Positions 55,412 to 63,478 of a stretch of DNA of 64,000 bases are shown one piece after another. The translations under genes were made by a program, and so were the position numbers. The notes below the pieces were generated by a model. That model searched no databases. It was not told where the DNA came from and saw only the letters and a list, made by a program, of their open reading frames with translations. Every line of letters starts with the position of its first letter. Position 1 is the stretch's first letter. This DNA is from JAFKFH01 sp017307375 (GTDB taxonomy: Bacteria; Pseudomonadota; Alphaproteobacteria; Ferrovibrionales; Ferrovibrionaceae), in NCBI GenBank assembly GCA_965229335.1, contig OZ245874.1, positions 1,426,001 to 1,490,000 of the forward strand, read 5' to 3'.

Positions 55412-55924
55412 GTGCGCAACCTGTTCTGCCTGATCCTGGCCCTGCTGGGCGCCGGTCTGTTCGCGCAGGAGCCGGAGTTCCTCCAGCAGTACAGCCAGCG
55501 CCTCGGCGGCCGGATCGACGAACTGACCCGTCAGACGCGCGAATTCGAAGCCCGGGTGCAGGCCTTCGGACTGACGCGTGACGACGCCATCGCCCGGTTC
55601 AAGGCCAATGCGGATCCGGTCGTGGCGGGCGAGGCGGCGGCGCGCGAAGCCGACCTGGTCCTGCTGGCCCGTCTGGAACGCCAGCGCGCCAATCTCCAGG
55701 GCGGCAGCGACCTGTCGCGGCTGATCGCGCTGGTCGGCGAGTTGGACCCCGATATCGCCCGGGCGACCTACCGGGATTTCAGGCCTGCGGTGCCGATGAC
55801 GACCGAAGGCCTCGTCTTCGCGATGGCGGGATTCATTAGCGGGCTGATCGTCGCGCTGATCATCACCGGCATCCTCGGGGCGATCGGGCGGGCGCTGTTC
55901 TCGTCGCGGCGGGTGGCCGGCTAG
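55412..55924 (+). CDS. DUF2937-family membrane protein
   Basis: 170 residues from a GTG with GGAGGAGA upstream. A signal-like hydrophobic start (MRNLFCLILALLGAGLFAQE) is followed by PEFLQQYSQRLGGRIDELTR, a helical middle and a C-terminal membrane segment (LVFAMAGFISGLIVALIITG). This layout and the QQYSQRLGG motif match DUF2937. Function is unknown. Its stop overlaps by four bases the convergent stop of the dioxygenase gene. Confidence 0.75.
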   Translation: MRNLFCLILALLGAGLFAQEPEFLQQYSQRLGGRIDELTRQTREFEARVQAFGLTRDDAIARFKANADPVVAGEAAAREADLVLLARLERQRANLQGGSDLSRLIALVGELDPDIARATYRDFRPAVPMTTEGLVFAMAGFISGLIVALIITGILGAIGRALFSSRRVAG

Positions 55925-56655
55925 CGTTCGGCCTGGAAGGTCACCACCAGGACATCCCGATAGGCGGGTTTCGTCGGATCGACCGCAACCACCGGGGTGA
56001 CGCCGTGAAACACCCTGGCATCGTCGACCCAGGCCGCATCGAGGGGGTCGGCAAGGGTGAAGCTGTCTAGTTCGTGGCGATCGTGGTCGCGGATCGCGGT
56101 GACGCCGCTTGCGACGTTCTCGCGGCGCACCATCAGCACCAGCACGTAGTCGACGCCGTCGCGATGCATGCCCTCGGGTGTCGGGCGCCCTTCCTGGCCG
56201 GGCAGGGCTTCGATGCGGAACTGGTGGATCTCGACATGCCAGGCCGCGACCTGCGACTTCAATGCGCCGAATACCGAATGGCAATGCCCCAGCACGGCGT
56301 TCATGACCGGATGGCCTGCCGCCTCGTCGGTCACCGGGTCGAACCAGCGCGCGATGCCGCCGTTCAGGGTGTTGTAGTCACGCGACTGGTAATGCGGCTG
56401 GTGCGGCTTGCGGTCGACCCCCGCCGCCGTCACCGCGAAAGCGGCGTGGCGCCGCCGGCGATAGCGCCCGCCATCCGCCATGTAGCCATCCAGGCCCAGG
56501 TCGTCCCAGGTCGCGGCAAAGCCGGACCAGTCGCGCAGGCCAGCGCGGGCGAGCTGCGCGCGCGTCTCGGAGCCGCGGACCAGGGCGAAGCCGTCGCGGC
56601 GCAGCCGCGCGACCAGTTCGGAATCGGTATCGATCAGCAAGTCGTCATGGATCAT
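55921..56655 (-). CDS. 2OG-Fe dioxygenase family protein (PF10014), amino-acid-hydroxylase-like
   Basis: 244 residues. The first iron ligands are in PEGMHRDGVDYVLVLMV (His-x-Asp), the distal His is in DARVFHGVTPV and the C-terminal Arg for 2-oxoglutarate is in YRDVLVVTFQ. The YRRRRHAAF and HYQSRDYNTLNGGI blocks are shared with L-isoleucine 4-hydroxylase and other BsmA/IDO-type enzymes. A free amino acid is therefore a likely substrate. The gene is divergent from hcp. Confidence 0.85.
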   Translation of the reverse strand: MIHDDLLIDTDSELVARLRRDGFALVRGSETRAQLARAGLRDWSGFAATWDDLGLDGYMADGGRYRRRRHAAFAVTAAGVDRKPHQPHYQSRDYNTLNGGIARWFDPVTDEAAGHPVMNAVLGHCHSVFGALKSQVAAWHVEIHQFRIEALPGQEGRPTPEGMHRDGVDYVLVLMVRRENVASGVTAIRDHDRHELDSFTLADPLDAAWVDDARVFHGVTPVVAVDPTKPAYRDVLVVTFQAER

Positions 56656-56755
56656 GGTGTGGAAAACCCTATCCGCCCGGTCTGGACCTCGGGAGAGCCG
56701 GTTTCGGGTTTTTCCATGGGGCCAGTTTGCCGAATTTCACGGAAATGCAGCGTAT

Positions 56756-56767
56756 TGACCGCGGTCA
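56756..56767. promoter_or_regulatory. palindrome in the dioxygenase/hcp divergent region
   Basis: TGACCGCGGTCA, a perfect 12-base palindrome overlapping a possible -35 (TTGACC), about 86 bases upstream of hcp and 100 from the dioxygenase start. It is a candidate operator for one or both genes. Confidence 0.35.
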
Positions 56768-56852
56768 CAGATGAGCGGGCGTCGCTGCGGCATAGTCGTC
56801 TCAAGGCAAACGACGAAGCCCCGAACAAGATCATCTCAAAGGAAACCGTGTC

Positions 56853-57362
56853 ATGTCCGACCTGATCATCATGGATTGCAAGCATGAAGGCGAAGCCACC
56901 GAGACGGGCTTCGAGAACAAGATCGCCTGCATCGCCGCGCAGTACGCGGCGGAAGTGCCGATCACCTACGACCGGACCAAGGGCGGCCGCACCGCCGGTG
57001 TGGCGGTGCACAAGCCGGTGGTGGTGGTGAAGGCGGTGGACAAGTCGACCCCGAAACTGTTCGAGAGCCTGTGCAAGGCCGATTCGAGCCTGGGCGACGT
57101 CAAGCTGCACTTCCTGCGCCAGTCGGGCGGCAAGCCCGAGAAGTACATGACGATCGAACTGGGCGAGGCGATGGTCGCCCGGCTCGAGACCTTCGTGCCC
57201 GGCGACGAGCAGGACGATCCGACGAAGAACAACGTCCCGCTCGAGAAGGTCTCGATCAGCTACAAGACCATCAAGTTCACCTACGCCCCCCAGAAGACCG
57301 ACGGGTCGATGGGCGGCAACGTCCAGGCCGGCTGGGACGTCATCGCCAACAAGGCGGCCTGA
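56853..57362 (+). CDS. hcp: Hcp family type VI secretion system protein, orphan
   Basis: 169 residues of the Hcp1 family (DUF796), the hexameric tube protein of type VI secretion. The pattern IACIAAQYAAEVPI, KPVVVVKAVDKSTPKLFESL, then LEKVSISYKTIKFTYAPQ and VQAGWDVIANK is typical. There is no cleavable signal, as expected. No other type VI gene (tssB/C, vgrG, clpV) is nearby, so it is an orphan copy. A GC-rich stem-loop follows the stop. Confidence 0.9.
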   Translation: MSDLIIMDCKHEGEATETGFENKIACIAAQYAAEVPITYDRTKGGRTAGVAVHKPVVVVKAVDKSTPKLFESLCKADSSLGDVKLHFLRQSGGKPEKYMTIELGEAMVARLETFVPGDEQDDPTKNNVPLEKVSISYKTIKFTYAPQKTDGSMGGNVQAGWDVIANKAA

Positions 57363-57378
57363 TCACTTCGGATAAGGC

Positions 57379-57400
57379 GGGGCCGGCGTCAGCCGGCCCC
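57379..57400 (+). terminator. stem-loop after hcp
   Basis: Nine-pair stem GGGGCCGGC with GCCGGCCCC and a GTCA loop, followed by GTTGCCATTT. The T content after the stem is modest, so this is a likely but not perfect intrinsic terminator. Confidence 0.65.
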
Positions 57401-57438
57401 GTTGCCATTTGCGGCGTGATCGGACAGGCTGCCGCGGC

Positions 57439-57936
57439 ATGCTTCACGCCTTCCACATTCGCGCTGCGCGGCCGCCGGACGCAGCGCCGCTCGCCCGGCT
57501 TTTGAATGCCATCATCCATGCCGGTGGGACGACCGCCATGGAGGAACCGTTCACCGACCAGGCCTTTGCCGATTACTTCCTGACCGGCAGCGACGTGCTG
57601 TCCTGCTTCGTTGCCGAAGCGGACACCGGTGAGCCCATCGGATTTCAGGCGGTGTGCCGCTATGACGGCCTGCCCGAAGGCTGGGGCGACATCGCGACCT
57701 TCGCGCGCCGCGAACCCAAGATCGCCGGGGTCGGGCGGGCGCTGTTCCCGTCGACGCTACGGGCTGCGCGGCAGCGGTCGCTGGTTGCCATCAATGCCGC
57801 GATCCGCGCCGACAATGCCGGGGGCCTCGCCTACTACGAGAAGATCGGCTTCGTCACCTACGACCGGCTGGCGGCTGTGCCGCTGCGCGACGGAACCCCG
57901 GTCGATCGGATCCTCAAGCGCTACGATCTGGCCTGA
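57439..57936 (+). CDS. GNAT-family N-acetyltransferase
   Basis: 165 residues from the ATG at 57439; the frame opens earlier but without resemblance. FHIRAARPPDAAPLARLLNA opens a GNAT fold, and INAAIRADNAGGLAYYEKIGF is the C-terminal motif. The acetyl-CoA loop is weak (KIAGVGRALFPSTL). Substrate unknown. The 3' end overlaps by 16 bases the convergent GGDEF gene. Confidence 0.8.
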   Translation: MLHAFHIRAARPPDAAPLARLLNAIIHAGGTTAMEEPFTDQAFADYFLTGSDVLSCFVAEADTGEPIGFQAVCRYDGLPEGWGDIATFARREPKIAGVGRALFPSTLRAARQRSLVAINAAIRADNAGGLAYYEKIGFVTYDRLAAVPLRDGTPVDRILKRYDLA

Positions 57937-58907
57937 CCGGCCCAGGATCGGACATTGTTGCCGCCATGGGCCTTGACGTCCTGCAGGGCATCGTCGGCCC
58001 GGTAGAACAGATCCGATTTTTCCAGCTCGGCGACGGCCGCGTTCATCACGCCGGAAACCCCGGCGCTGAAGGTGACCACACCGTGATCGGACCCCTGATG
58101 CGGCAGAGCCTCTCGCCGCAGCACCCGCAGAGCATCGTTGAGCATCATTTCGGCCTGGATCGGGGAAATGCCCGGCAGCACCAGGGCGATCTCCCGGCCT
58201 TCGTGCCGTCCGACCAGATCCCCCGGGCGATGAAACTGGGCCGACATCAGCCGCGCCACCTTCTTGAGGAGAATATCACCCCGGCTGCGGCCGAAGGCGT
58301 CGTTGTAGGCGCGGAAATGATCGACATCGATCATCGCGACGCTGATCGGCTGACGTTCGCGGGCGCAGCGCTGCCATTCGACGGCGGCCTGGTCGGCCAG
58401 GTATCGCGAGGTAAAGATGCCGGTCAGCGGATCGCTGATGTCTCGGCCGCGCCGCGCCAGCGCATCGCCGGCAAGCTTGGCATAGTCGCCCAGCACGGCG
58501 ATTTCATCGAAATCGACATGGGGATTGGCGGGGTCGATCACCGACAGCGCCGCCACCACCGCTCCCGACGGTGCGGTGACCGGCACGCCGACATAGGTCG
58601 TCGCCCCCGTCAGGGCCGGGTGGGCGGAGAACGCCGCCGTCGAGGCGAGATCGGCAATGACGACCGGCTTTCCGCTGGCGATGACGCGGGCACAGGGACT
58701 GGCCGCGCGCTCGACCAGGCCGCAGTCGATACCATGGCTGCCTGCGGCCACATAGAGCTGGGAGCCGACATCGATCGTGACCATGGCCCGGGCCGCGCCG
58801 AACGCGCGTGCGGCCAGCACGGCCGCGCGCTGCAGCCCGTCATCGGGCGTGGCGCCGACCAGGCCGAACGGATCGAAAAGGTAGGACGCAACATTCTGTC
58901 GAGCCAT
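57921..58907 (-). CDS. GAF-GGDEF domain protein with degenerate active site
   Basis: 328 residues. An N-terminal GAF domain (about 20-155) is followed by a GGDEF domain starting at DPLTGIFTSRYLADQ. The nucleotide-binding ISVAMIDVDHFRAYNDAFGRSRGD is preserved, but the signature is EGREI in VGRHEGREIALVLPG instead of GGDEF. The catalytic Glu and the glycine pair are changed, so cyclic-di-GMP synthesis is unlikely; a GTP- or signal-binding role is possible. The 214-base gap to the divergent sensor kinase gene holds no other gene. Confidence 0.85.
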   Translation of the reverse strand: MARQNVASYLFDPFGLVGATPDDGLQRAAVLAARAFGAARAMVTIDVGSQLYVAAGSHGIDCGLVERAASPCARVIASGKPVVIADLASTAAFSAHPALTGATTYVGVPVTAPSGAVVAALSVIDPANPHVDFDEIAVLGDYAKLAGDALARRGRDISDPLTGIFTSRYLADQAAVEWQRCARERQPISVAMIDVDHFRAYNDAFGRSRGDILLKKVARLMSAQFHRPGDLVGRHEGREIALVLPGISPIQAEMMLNDALRVLRREALPHQGSDHGVVTFSAGVSGVMNAAVAELEKSDLFYRADDALQDVKAHGGNNVRSWAGQARS

Positions 58908-59121
58908 GGCAACCCTCGTGGCGAGCCGGTGCTTGTGCGATGCACACTAGCCCCAGCCTGCGTCGCCTTGGGTTTGAGTTTGAAAAAATGTGTAACGGCT
59001 GTCCAGCCGCCGGTGGCGGCAATATAATACCGCATCCTCGGGAACGCTTTGTGCTGAACGGCGTTTGCCGCGGCAGGCCTGCATGCTAAGCGTGCCTGGG
59101 GTCAGGGGGTGAAAAAGCGGA

Positions 59122-61053
59122 ATGACGCCGGACGAGCAGGTCACGGACCCGGTTTCCGAGGCGGAACGATATCGTATCCTGGTCGATGCGATAGCCGGCT
59201 ATGCGATCTGCATGCTCGCTCCCGGCGGTATCGTGACCAGTTGGAATTCGGGCGCCCAGCGCTATACCGGATACACGCCCACCGAGATCATCGGGCAGAA
59301 TTTCTCGCGCTTCTACACCGACGAGGAGCGCGCTGCGGGCAAACCAGCCCTGGCCCTGCAGACCGCTGCCGGCGAGGGCCGTTTCGAGGCCGAGGGCTGG
59401 CGGGTCCGCAAGGACGGCTCCCGCTTCTGGGCAAGCGTCGTGATCGACGCGATCCGCGACCCCGCAGGGCGTTTGACCGGCTTCGCCGAAGTCTCGCGCG
59501 ACCTGACCGAGCGCCGTGCCGCCCAGGAAGCGTTGCGGCGGACCGAGGAACAGTTCCGCCTGCTGGTTCAGGGTGTCACCGACTACGCGATCTACATGCT
59601 GGATCCCGACGGCATGGTATCGAGCTGGAATGCCGGTGCCGAACGGATCAAGGGATACCGGCCGGAAGAAATCGTCGGCCACCATTTCGCGCGGTTCTAC
59701 ACCCCCGAAGACCGCGAGCGGGGCGAACCGCAGCGCAGCCTCGACATCGTGCGCCGCGAAGGCCGGGTTGAACGCGAGGGCTGGCGCGTGCGCAAGGATG
59801 GAACGCGCTTCTGGGCCAGCGTCGTCATCGATCCGATCCGCGACGATGCCGGTGAAATCGTCGGCTTCGCCAAGATCACGCGCGATTCGACCGAGCGCAA
59901 GCTGGCCCAGGACGCCTTGGACCAGGCGCGGGAGGCGCTGCTGCAGTCGCGCAAGATGGAGGCGATCGGCCAGCTGACCGGCGGCGTCGCCCACGACTTC
60001 AACAATCTCCTGATGGCCGTGCTGGGCAGCCTCGAACTGTTGCGCAAGCGCCTGCCCGACGATCCGGCGATGCGGCGGCTGATCGACAACGCGACACAGG
60101 GCGCGCGCCGGGGCGTCTCGCTGACCCAGCGCATGCTGGCCTTTGCCCGCCGCCAGGAACTGAAGCCCGCTGCCGTCGACGTCGCCGCCCTCGTCCTCGG
60201 CATGGGCGACCTGCTCCAGCGCTCGCTGGGGCCGCATGTCGTGGTCGAGATGCTGTTGGCGCCAGGCCTGCCTGCGGTGCGCACCGACCCCGAACGGCTC
60301 GAGACCGCCTTGCTCAATCTGGCGATCAATGCCCGCGACGCGATGCCGGGTGGCGGCAGGATCGTGATCTCCGCCCGCGAGGACAGCATCGTCGCGCCCT
60401 GGAGCGGCGGGATGCTGCCCGGCGACTATCTGCGCATCGCCGTGACCGACACCGGCGAAGGCATGGACGAGGCGACATTGGCCCGCGCCGTCGAACCCTT
60501 CTTCACCACCAAGGGGGTCGGCCAGGGCACCGGCCTCGGCCTGCCGATGGTCCATGGCCTGGCCGAACAGTCGGGCGGCCGGCTCGTACTGACCAGCCGC
60601 CCGGGCGAGGGGACGACGGCCGAGCTTTGGCTGCCGGTGACGACGGAAGAATCCGCATCGGCCAGCCCGGAGCCGGCGCAGGATCCGGCCGGGACGCGGT
60701 CGCTCGCCATCCTCGCCGTCGACGATGATCCACTGGTGCTCACCTCGACCGCCGGCATGCTCGAGGATCTCGGCCATCGGGTGCATGAGGCGACGTCGGC
60801 GGCCATGGCCCTCGACATCCTGCAGCGCCAGCCGGCCCTCGACCTGGTAATCACCGATCACGCGATGCCCCAGATGACCGGCGCCGAGCTCGCCGAACGC
60901 ATCGCCCGCGACCACCCGTCGCTACCCGTGGTGCTGGCGACCGGGTTCGCCGAGTTGCCCGCCGGGCGGGCTACCGGCCTGCCCCGACTGGCCAAGCCTT
61001 TCGATCAGGCCGAACTGCAGCGGGTGATCGACACCGTCGTCGCCCCACGCTGA
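59122..61053 (+). CDS. hybrid sensor histidine kinase, PAS-PAS-HisKA-HATPase-REC
   Basis: 643 residues without membrane segments, so cytoplasmic. Two PAS domains (about 15-130 and 140-265) are strikingly alike: both contain a WNSGAxRYTGY/WNAGAERIKGY block and GWRVRKDG-S/T-RFWASVVID. HisKA has the phosphorylated H291 in GGVAHDFNNLL. The ATPase has NLAINARDAMPGGG and GLGLPMVHGL. A C-terminal receiver domain carries D579 in VITDHAMPQMTG. It is encoded divergently from the GAF-GGDEF protein. The partner regulator is not seen. Confidence 0.93.
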   Translation: MTPDEQVTDPVSEAERYRILVDAIAGYAICMLAPGGIVTSWNSGAQRYTGYTPTEIIGQNFSRFYTDEERAAGKPALALQTAAGEGRFEAEGWRVRKDGSRFWASVVIDAIRDPAGRLTGFAEVSRDLTERRAAQEALRRTEEQFRLLVQGVTDYAIYMLDPDGMVSSWNAGAERIKGYRPEEIVGHHFARFYTPEDRERGEPQRSLDIVRREGRVEREGWRVRKDGTRFWASVVIDPIRDDAGEIVGFAKITRDSTERKLAQDALDQAREALLQSRKMEAIGQLTGGVAHDFNNLLMAVLGSLELLRKRLPDDPAMRRLIDNATQGARRGVSLTQRMLAFARRQELKPAAVDVAALVLGMGDLLQRSLGPHVVVEMLLAPGLPAVRTDPERLETALLNLAINARDAMPGGGRIVISAREDSIVAPWSGGMLPGDYLRIAVTDTGEGMDEATLARAVEPFFTTKGVGQGTGLGLPMVHGLAEQSGGRLVLTSRPGEGTTAELWLPVTTEESASASPEPAQDPAGTRSLAILAVDDDPLVLTSTAGMLEDLGHRVHEATSAAMALDILQRQPALDLVITDHAMPQMTGAELAERIARDHPSLPVVLATGFAELPAGRATGLPRLAKPFDQAELQRVIDTVVAPR

Positions 61054-61082
61054 CGCGTGTCCCATCGCCTATGCCGCGACTG

Positions 61083-61754
61083 TCACCGTTTCGTCGCCAG
61101 CCAGATGACGTGGCGGCGGCCGCCCTTGGCACCGCGGGCGCGGGCGGTGACTTCCTCCGCGGTGAAGCCGTGGCGCCGCAGCCGCGCGGTGAAGCGGCCG
61201 TCCGGCGCAGCCGACCACACGGCGAGGATGCCGCCGGGCTTCAGCGCGGCATGGGCCGAATGCAGGCCCATGGCACCGTAGAGCGCATCGTTGTCCTCGG
61301 TGGTCAGGCCGTCCGGGCCATTGTCGACGTCGAGCAGGATGGCGTCGTAGGCGGCCTTGGCCGCCATCATCATGCCGCCGACATCGCCGAGGCGGATGGT
61401 CACCCGCGGATCGTCAAGGCAGTCGCCGAAGATCTGCGCCATCGGCCCGCGCGCCCAGTCGACCACGGCGGGGACCAGTTCGGCCACCTCGATCTCGGCG
61501 TCGGGACCCAGCACCTTCAGGGCGGCGCGCAGGGTGAAGCCCATGCCCAGCCCGCCGATCAGCAGCCGGGGCTTGCGGCGCCTGGCCAGGCGCTCGCAGG
61601 TCAGGGTGGCCAGTGCCTCCTCCGATCCCCACAAGCGGCTGTTCATCAGCTCGTTGTTCGACAGCATGATCGAGAATTCGTCGCCGCGGCGCTTCAGCCG
61701 CATTTCGCCGCCGCCGGGAATGGTGGTGCGTGCCAGCTCGACCCAGGGAATCAT
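61083..61754 (-). CDS. spermidine-synthase-like SAM-dependent methyltransferase-fold protein
   Basis: 223 residues with a Rossmann fold: KPRLLIGGLGMGFTLRAALK is the SAM-binding loop and ILLDVDNGPDG resembles the spermidine-synthase DxxD region. It is shorter than SpeE and lacks its N-terminal strand domain, so aminopropyl transfer is not assured. The start overlaps the GntR stop by ATGA, which makes it the second gene of that operon. Confidence 0.8.
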   Translation of the reverse strand: MIPWVELARTTIPGGGEMRLKRRGDEFSIMLSNNELMNSRLWGSEEALATLTCERLARRRKPRLLIGGLGMGFTLRAALKVLGPDAEIEVAELVPAVVDWARGPMAQIFGDCLDDPRVTIRLGDVGGMMMAAKAAYDAILLDVDNGPDGLTTEDNDALYGAMGLHSAHAALKPGGILAVWSAAPDGRFTARLRRHGFTAEEVTARARGAKGGRRHVIWLATKR

Positions 61755-62491
61755 GGCACCAGCCCCAGCGCGATGTCGGTGGTGTAGTTCTCGCGCATGA
61801 ACGCGATGAAATTATCGCGGAACTGCCGGGTATGCGCATGGGCCAGCGCATCGGCGCGCTCGGGGTCGCGGTCGCGGATGGCGTCCAGCATCGCCTGGTG
61901 CTCGTCGGTCAGCAGGTAGCCGTCGTTGGTGCGTTCGAGATAGTCGAAATGCAGATGCAGCATGCGCTGGCCCTGGTTCAATAGCCGCTCGTAGAACGAC
62001 GCCATGTACGGATTGCGGCCGGCATGCGCAATCGCCATGTGGAACTGCTTGTTGGCTTCCGACATCGCGAGATGGCCGCCCCCTCGTACCGTTGCCTCGA
62101 ATTCCTTCAGGCGGCGTGCAATGGCCTTCAGGTCGGCCTCGGTCCTCAACTGGGCGGCCAGCCGGCAGTTGACCCGCTGGGCGATGTCGAGTGCCTCGAC
62201 GTATTTCGGGAAGGTCGCGACCTCGATCGGGGCGACGATCGTCGACCGATTGGCCAGCGTGACCACGAGGTCCTCGCCCGACAGCCGGATCAGCGCCTCG
62301 CGCACCGGCGAGCGCGACAGGCCGAAGCGGTCGGCCAGCGTCGTCTCGTCGAGCAACTGGCCCGGCGCCAGCTCCAGCGTCAGGATCTCGTTGCGCAAGG
62401 TCTCGTAGACGCTTTTCCAGCCGCTGCCCTTGGCCCGCCGTCCGTCGCTCTCGTCGCTCAAGCCCGTCACCCTTGTTGCCCGCGCCGGCAT
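61751..62491 (-). CDS. GntR-family (FadR/FCD subfamily) regulator
   Basis: 246 residues from MPARATRVTG; upstream reading of the frame crosses the divergent operator region and is unlikely. The wHTH shows ILTLELAPGQLLDETTLADR, then FGLSRSPVREALIRLSGEDL, and the FCD helical ligand domain has HMAIAHAGRNPYM and HQAMLDAIRDRDPERADALA. It is divergent from the DapA-family gene with an array of TGTCGACA-like sites in between and is surely its regulator. Confidence 0.92.
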   Translation of the reverse strand: MPARATRVTGLSDESDGRRAKGSGWKSVYETLRNEILTLELAPGQLLDETTLADRFGLSRSPVREALIRLSGEDLVVTLANRSTIVAPIEVATFPKYVEALDIAQRVNCRLAAQLRTEADLKAIARRLKEFEATVRGGGHLAMSEANKQFHMAIAHAGRNPYMASFYERLLNQGQRMLHLHFDYLERTNDGYLLTDEHQAMLDAIRDRDPERADALAHAHTRQFRDNFIAFMRENYTTDIALGLVP

Positions 62492-62500
62492 AGTGCCCCG

Positions 62501-62587
62501 GCCGACGCATGTCGACACATTAGTTTTTCGCCGTTGACATTGTCGACACTGTGCCGACATATGCAGAGTCGACATCGTGCCGACAAC
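62501..62587. promoter_or_regulatory. GntR operator array with promoter
   Basis: TGTCGACA palindromes at 62510-62517 and 62541-62548, GTCGACAT at 62568-62575, and TGCCGACA at 62552-62559 and 62579-62586. A consensus -35 TTGACA at 62534-62539 places the second palindrome inside the promoter spacer of the DapA-family gene, so repression by blocking RNA polymerase is expected. Several sites in one turn-phased stretch suggest cooperative binding. Confidence 0.65.
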
Positions 62588-62602
62588 AAGGAGCAGCCGG
62601 CC

Positions 62603-63478
62603 ATGGCCCTCAAGGGTATTCTCCCCGCGCTGGTGACGCCGTTCGATGCGGCCGGCAATACCGATTTCGCCACGCTGGAAAAGCTGATCGAGCATCTGCT
62701 GGCCCAGGGCGTGCACGGCTTCGTGCCGATGGGCTCGACCGGCGAGTACTACGCGATGACCGCGGGCGAGCGGGCCGATGTACTGCGCTGCGTCCGGGAG
62801 GTCGTCGGCGATCGCGGGCAGCTTGTCGCCGGCACCAACGGCGGCTCGACCCGCGAGGTCATCGGCCATACCGAAACGGCCAGGAAGCTCGGCTACGACA
62901 CCGTGTTGCTGCCGCCGCCGTACTATTGCCTGCCGACGCAGCAGGAACTGCTCGGCCACTATCGCGCGGTGCTCGATGCCGTCGACGTGCGCATTGTGCT
63001 CTACAACTTTCCGCTGCGCGCCGGCGTCGAGGTCGGCTTCGACGTGATGGACGCGCTGGCCGACGAGCCCAGGGTGATCGCGATCAAGGAAAGCAGCGGC
63101 AATCTGCTGCGCGCCCTTGAGATCAACCGCCGCTATGCCGGCCGGCTCGCGCTTTCCTGCGGCAGCGACGATCAGGCCTTCGACTTCTTCATGTGGGGCG
63201 CGACCAGCTGGATCTGCGGCCCGGCAAACTGCTTTGCGGCGCCCGCGGTCAAGTTCTACGAGGCGTTCGTGTCCGGCGATCTGGCGGCGGCGCAGGCGCT
63301 GATGCGCCGGATCTATCCGGCGATGACCGATCTGGAATCGGGCAAGTTCGTGCAGAAGGTCAAATTCGGCTGCGAACTCGCGGGCCTTGCCGTCGGCGAA
63401 ACGCGGCGGCCGCTGATGCCGCTGTCGGCGGAAGAGAAGACCGCGTTCTCGGCGGTCTTCGCCGCGGCACAGGCATGA
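62603..63478 (+). CDS. dihydrodipicolinate synthase/N-acetylneuraminate lyase family protein
   Basis: 291 residues from the ATG at 62603, with AAGGAG upstream. The family pattern is complete: ILPALVTPFDAAGNTDF, VPMGSTGEYYAM, LYNFPLRAGVEVGF and the Schiff-base lysine in VIAIKESSGN. The true DapA role is doubtful because the gene is regulated by a divergent GntR/FCD protein and coupled (ATGA) to a DadA-type FAD enzyme. That trio recalls hydroxyproline catabolism, where a DapA-family deaminase follows a D-hydroxyproline dehydrogenase (inference). Confidence 0.88.
   Translation: MALKGILPALVTPFDAAGNTDFATLEKLIEHLLAQGVHGFVPMGSTGEYYAMTAGERADVLRCVREVVGDRGQLVAGTNGGSTREVIGHTETARKLGYDTVLLPPPYYCLPTQQELLGHYRAVLDAVDVRIVLYNFPLRAGVEVGFDVMDALADEPRVIAIKESSGNLLRALEINRRYAGRLALSCGSDDQAFDFFMWGATSWICGPANCFAAPAVKFYEAFVSGDLAAAQALMRRIYPAMTDLESGKFVQKVKFGCELAGLAVGETRRPLMPLSAEEKTAFSAVFAAAQA

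Noticed and set aside
56853..57936. Type VI secretion cluster
   Set aside because: Only hcp is recognisable; no sheath, spike, baseplate or ATPase gene is within the window.
49707..61754. Complete polyamine pathway
   Set aside because: The decarboxylase and spermidine-synthase-like genes are 9 kb apart in different operons, and the latter lacks the N-terminal part of SpeE.
62603..63478. Housekeeping dapA for lysine synthesis
   Set aside because: Its FCD-type regulator, operator array and coupling to a DadA-like gene point to catabolism.
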